The position numbers were made by a program, and so were the translations under genes. 6,775 bases of DNA from assembly GCA_964604145.1 (NCBI GenBank), contig CAZRXS010000072.1:1-6775 (forward strand), written 5' to 3'. This document shows, in pieces, positions 5,417-6,775 of this stretch. How positions within the stretch are numbered: position 1 is the first letter of the stretch; each line of letters begins with the position of its first letter. The notes under the pieces were generated by a model. That model searched no databases and had not been told where the DNA came from. It saw only the letters and a list, made by a program, of their open reading frames with translations. The stretch comes from Gudongella sp964604145 (lineage in GTDB: Bacteria > Bacillota > Clostridia > Tissierellales > Tissierellaceae).

Positions 5417-6697
5417 TTATTCTTTCTTTATAAGTATTTCTAATCCATTCATATATTTTTGAAGCACCTTTGGAACTAAAACAGACCCATCTTCTTGCTG
5501 ATAATTTTCAATTATAGCAGCAAATGTCCTTCCAACTGCAAGTCCAGATCCATTAAGGGTGTGAAGGTATTCTACCTTACCTGTGTCTTTTTTTCTATAT
5601 TTAATATTAGCTCTTCTAGCCTGGTAATCTTCAAAATTACTACAGCTTGAAATTTCTACATATCTTCCATAACTTGGCATCCAAGCTTCAACATCATATG
5701 TCTTTGCTGAAGAAAAACCTAAATCACCTGTGCTTAACATCACAACCCTGTATGGAATTTCTAATCTTTTAAGGACTTCTTCAGCATTTCTAGTGAGTTT
5801 TTCAAGTTCCTCATAAGAAGTTTCAGCTTGTGAGAATTTAACCAATTCTACCTTATCAAACTGATGATTTCTTATTAGTCCCCTAGTATCTCGTCCAGCT
5901 GAACCTGCCTCTTGCCTAAAGCAAGGAGTATAAGCAGTATAGTATATAGGAAGCTCATCTTCATTTATAATCTCATCTCTTAATAGGTTTGTCAGTGGAA
6001 CTTCGGCAGTTGGAACAAGGAAAAAATCTTTACTTGGTATATGAAACATATCATGCTCAAATTTAGGCAACTGCCCCGTCCCAATCATGCTATCCCTATT
6101 TACCATAAAAGGAGTAGACATTTCTGTATAACCATGTTCTTGTGTATGAAGATCTAGCATAAAAGCTGTTATTGCCCTTTCTAGAGTTGCCCCATTGCCT
6201 TTAAAAAGACTAAACCTGGCACCGGAAATTTTACTTGCCCTTTCAAAATCTAATATATCCAAATCTGTGCCTATATCCCAATGTGCCTTTGGCTGGTAAG
6301 GAAACTTTTTTGGCTGACCAAATTTTCTTATCTCGACATTATCCTCATCACTTTCGCCTTCAACGACACTTTCATGTGGAGTGTTTGGTATTACAAGTAG
6401 CTTTTCTTTAATTTTATCATCAAGTTTTTTTACTTCTATATCCATATCTTTTATTATATCTGAGAGTTCTTTCATATTTTCGAAGACCTCTGATACATCT
6501 TTACCTTCTTTTTTTAACTGGGGAATCTGTTTGGAAACCTTATTTTGTTCAGCCTTTTTTTCTTCTACTGCTACCAATAGATCTCTTCTTTTTTCATCCA
6601 TCTCTAGTAATTCTCTTAAAGGATAGTCTCCGTGTCTTTTTGCAAGAGCTTTTTCTACTGCATCAAAATCCATCCTTATCCGCTTAATATCTAACAT
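5417..6697 (-). CDS. serS: Seryl-tRNA synthetase
   Basis: A class II aminoacyl-tRNA synthetase that charges tRNA-Ser (and tRNA-Sec where present) with serine in the cytoplasm. The 426-residue length is typical. Residues about 30-105 form the long charged helical hairpin arm that grips the tRNA-Ser variable arm. The catalytic domain follows: TAE (230-232) for serine recognition, motif 2 FRQEAGSAGRDTRGLIRNHQF (starting at 260, Arg261 contacting ATP), VEISSCSNFEDYQARR (347-362), and motif 3 GSGLAVGRTFAAIIE (383-397, Arg390). The ATG has AAGGAGGG five bases upstream. The gene is complete, and the T-box leader upstream predicts induction when uncharged tRNA-Ser accumulates. No clear terminator follows the stop codon, so some transcription may continue into the transporter genes. 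Confidence 0.98.
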   Translation of the reverse strand: MLDIKRIRMDFDAVEKALAKRHGDYPLRELLEMDEKRRDLLVAVEEKKAEQNKVSKQIPQLKKEGKDVSEVFENMKELSDIIKDMDIEVKKLDDKIKEKLLVIPNTPHESVVEGESDEDNVEIRKFGQPKKFPYQPKAHWDIGTDLDILDFERASKISGARFSLFKGNGATLERAITAFMLDLHTQEHGYTEMSTPFMVNRDSMIGTGQLPKFEHDMFHIPSKDFFLVPTAEVPLTNLLRDEIINEDELPIYYTAYTPCFRQEAGSAGRDTRGLIRNHQFDKVELVKFSQAETSYEELEKLTRNAEEVLKRLEIPYRVVMLSTGDLGFSSAKTYDVEAWMPSYGRYVEISSCSNFEDYQARRANIKYRKKDTGKVEYLHTLNGSGLAVGRTFAAIIENYQQEDGSVLVPKVLQKYMNGLEILIKKE

Positions 6698-6727
6698 AAT
6701 AACCCTCCTTATTCTTGAAAGTAAAAA

Positions 6728-6762
6728 AACTCTCGAAATCCCAAAATATAGGGACGAGAGTT
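6728..6762 (-). terminator. T-box-controlled terminator of the serS leader
   Basis: AACTCTCG and TCCC on the 5' side pair with GGGA and CGAGAGTT on the 3' side, with a TTT bulge and an 8-base loop. The hairpin runs into seven T residues (6723-6729, two of them in the stem). Its 5' arm, CTCTCGTCCC, is the segment that in T-box leaders can instead pair upstream to form the antiterminator. It lies about 30 bases before the serS ATG. Confidence 0.93.
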
Positions 6763-6775
6763 ACCCGCGTTGCCA
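6763..6775 (-). promoter_or_regulatory. T-box riboswitch (3' part only), upstream of serS
   Basis: TGGCAACGCGGGT on the minus strand is the conserved T-box sequence whose UGGN part pairs with the free acceptor end of uncharged tRNA. It directly precedes the terminator, as expected. Stem I with the specifier codon, and the 5' antiterminator strand, lie beyond the right edge. Response to tRNA-Ser is therefore inferred from the downstream serS gene, not read from the specifier. Confidence 0.93.

Noticed and set aside
6381..6626. Open frame on the plus strand within serS, Ser/Phe rich
   Set aside because: The composition is the reverse complement of the Lys/Glu-rich coiled-coil arm of serS, which explains it fully.
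1..6775. Mobile element, CRISPR array, phage or defence genes
   Set aside because: No transposase, terminal repeats, spaced direct repeats or related protein motifs were found. All coding space is taken by housekeeping and transport genes.

Overview
The window is low-GC, tightly packed bacterial DNA. Every gene lies on the minus strand, so transcription runs from high to low coordinates. Strong AAGGAGG-type ribosome sites, a T-box leader before serS, a sigma-A type promoter, a lipoprotein with an acidic/proline linker, and the codon use all suggest a Gram-positive Firmicute. Clostridia or Tissierellia is my best guess; I cannot name a genus from sequence alone.

In the direction of transcription, the right edge holds the 3' end of a T-box leader (T-box sequence plus a Rho-independent terminator) ahead of serS, seryl-tRNA synthetase. 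A 158-bp gap with no convincing terminator follows. It contains a TATAAT box and nested inverted repeats. Next is a three-gene TRAP transporter operon of the TAXI type. It encodes a lipoprotein substrate-binding protein, a membrane-anchored DUF1850 protein, and a fused 684-residue TRAP permease. These genes overlap by 23 bp and 11 bp, and the permease starts at TTG. A perfect 13-bp hairpin lies just past the binding-protein stop codon, inside the DUF1850 reading frame. A terminator at 1605-1620 closes the operon.

A second transcription unit begins at a near-consensus promoter (TTGACA, 17 bp, TAAAAT). It contains tRNA-Arg(CCU), then tadA only 15 bp downstream, then a threonine aldolase gene (ltaE) that overlaps tadA by 14 bp and runs off the left edge. 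The tRNA 3' end almost touches the tadA ribosome site, so tRNA processing may create the 5' end of the tadA message.

The transporter would work as follows: the lipoprotein captures a small organic acid or amino acid outside the membrane and hands it to the fused permease, which imports it using an ion gradient. The DUF1850 protein has an unknown accessory role at the outer face. I found no mobile element, CRISPR array, phage gene or defence system. The most interesting points are regulatory and architectural: the hairpin inside overlapping genes, possible read-through from the serS T-box unit into the transporter, and the tRNA-led tadA transcript.
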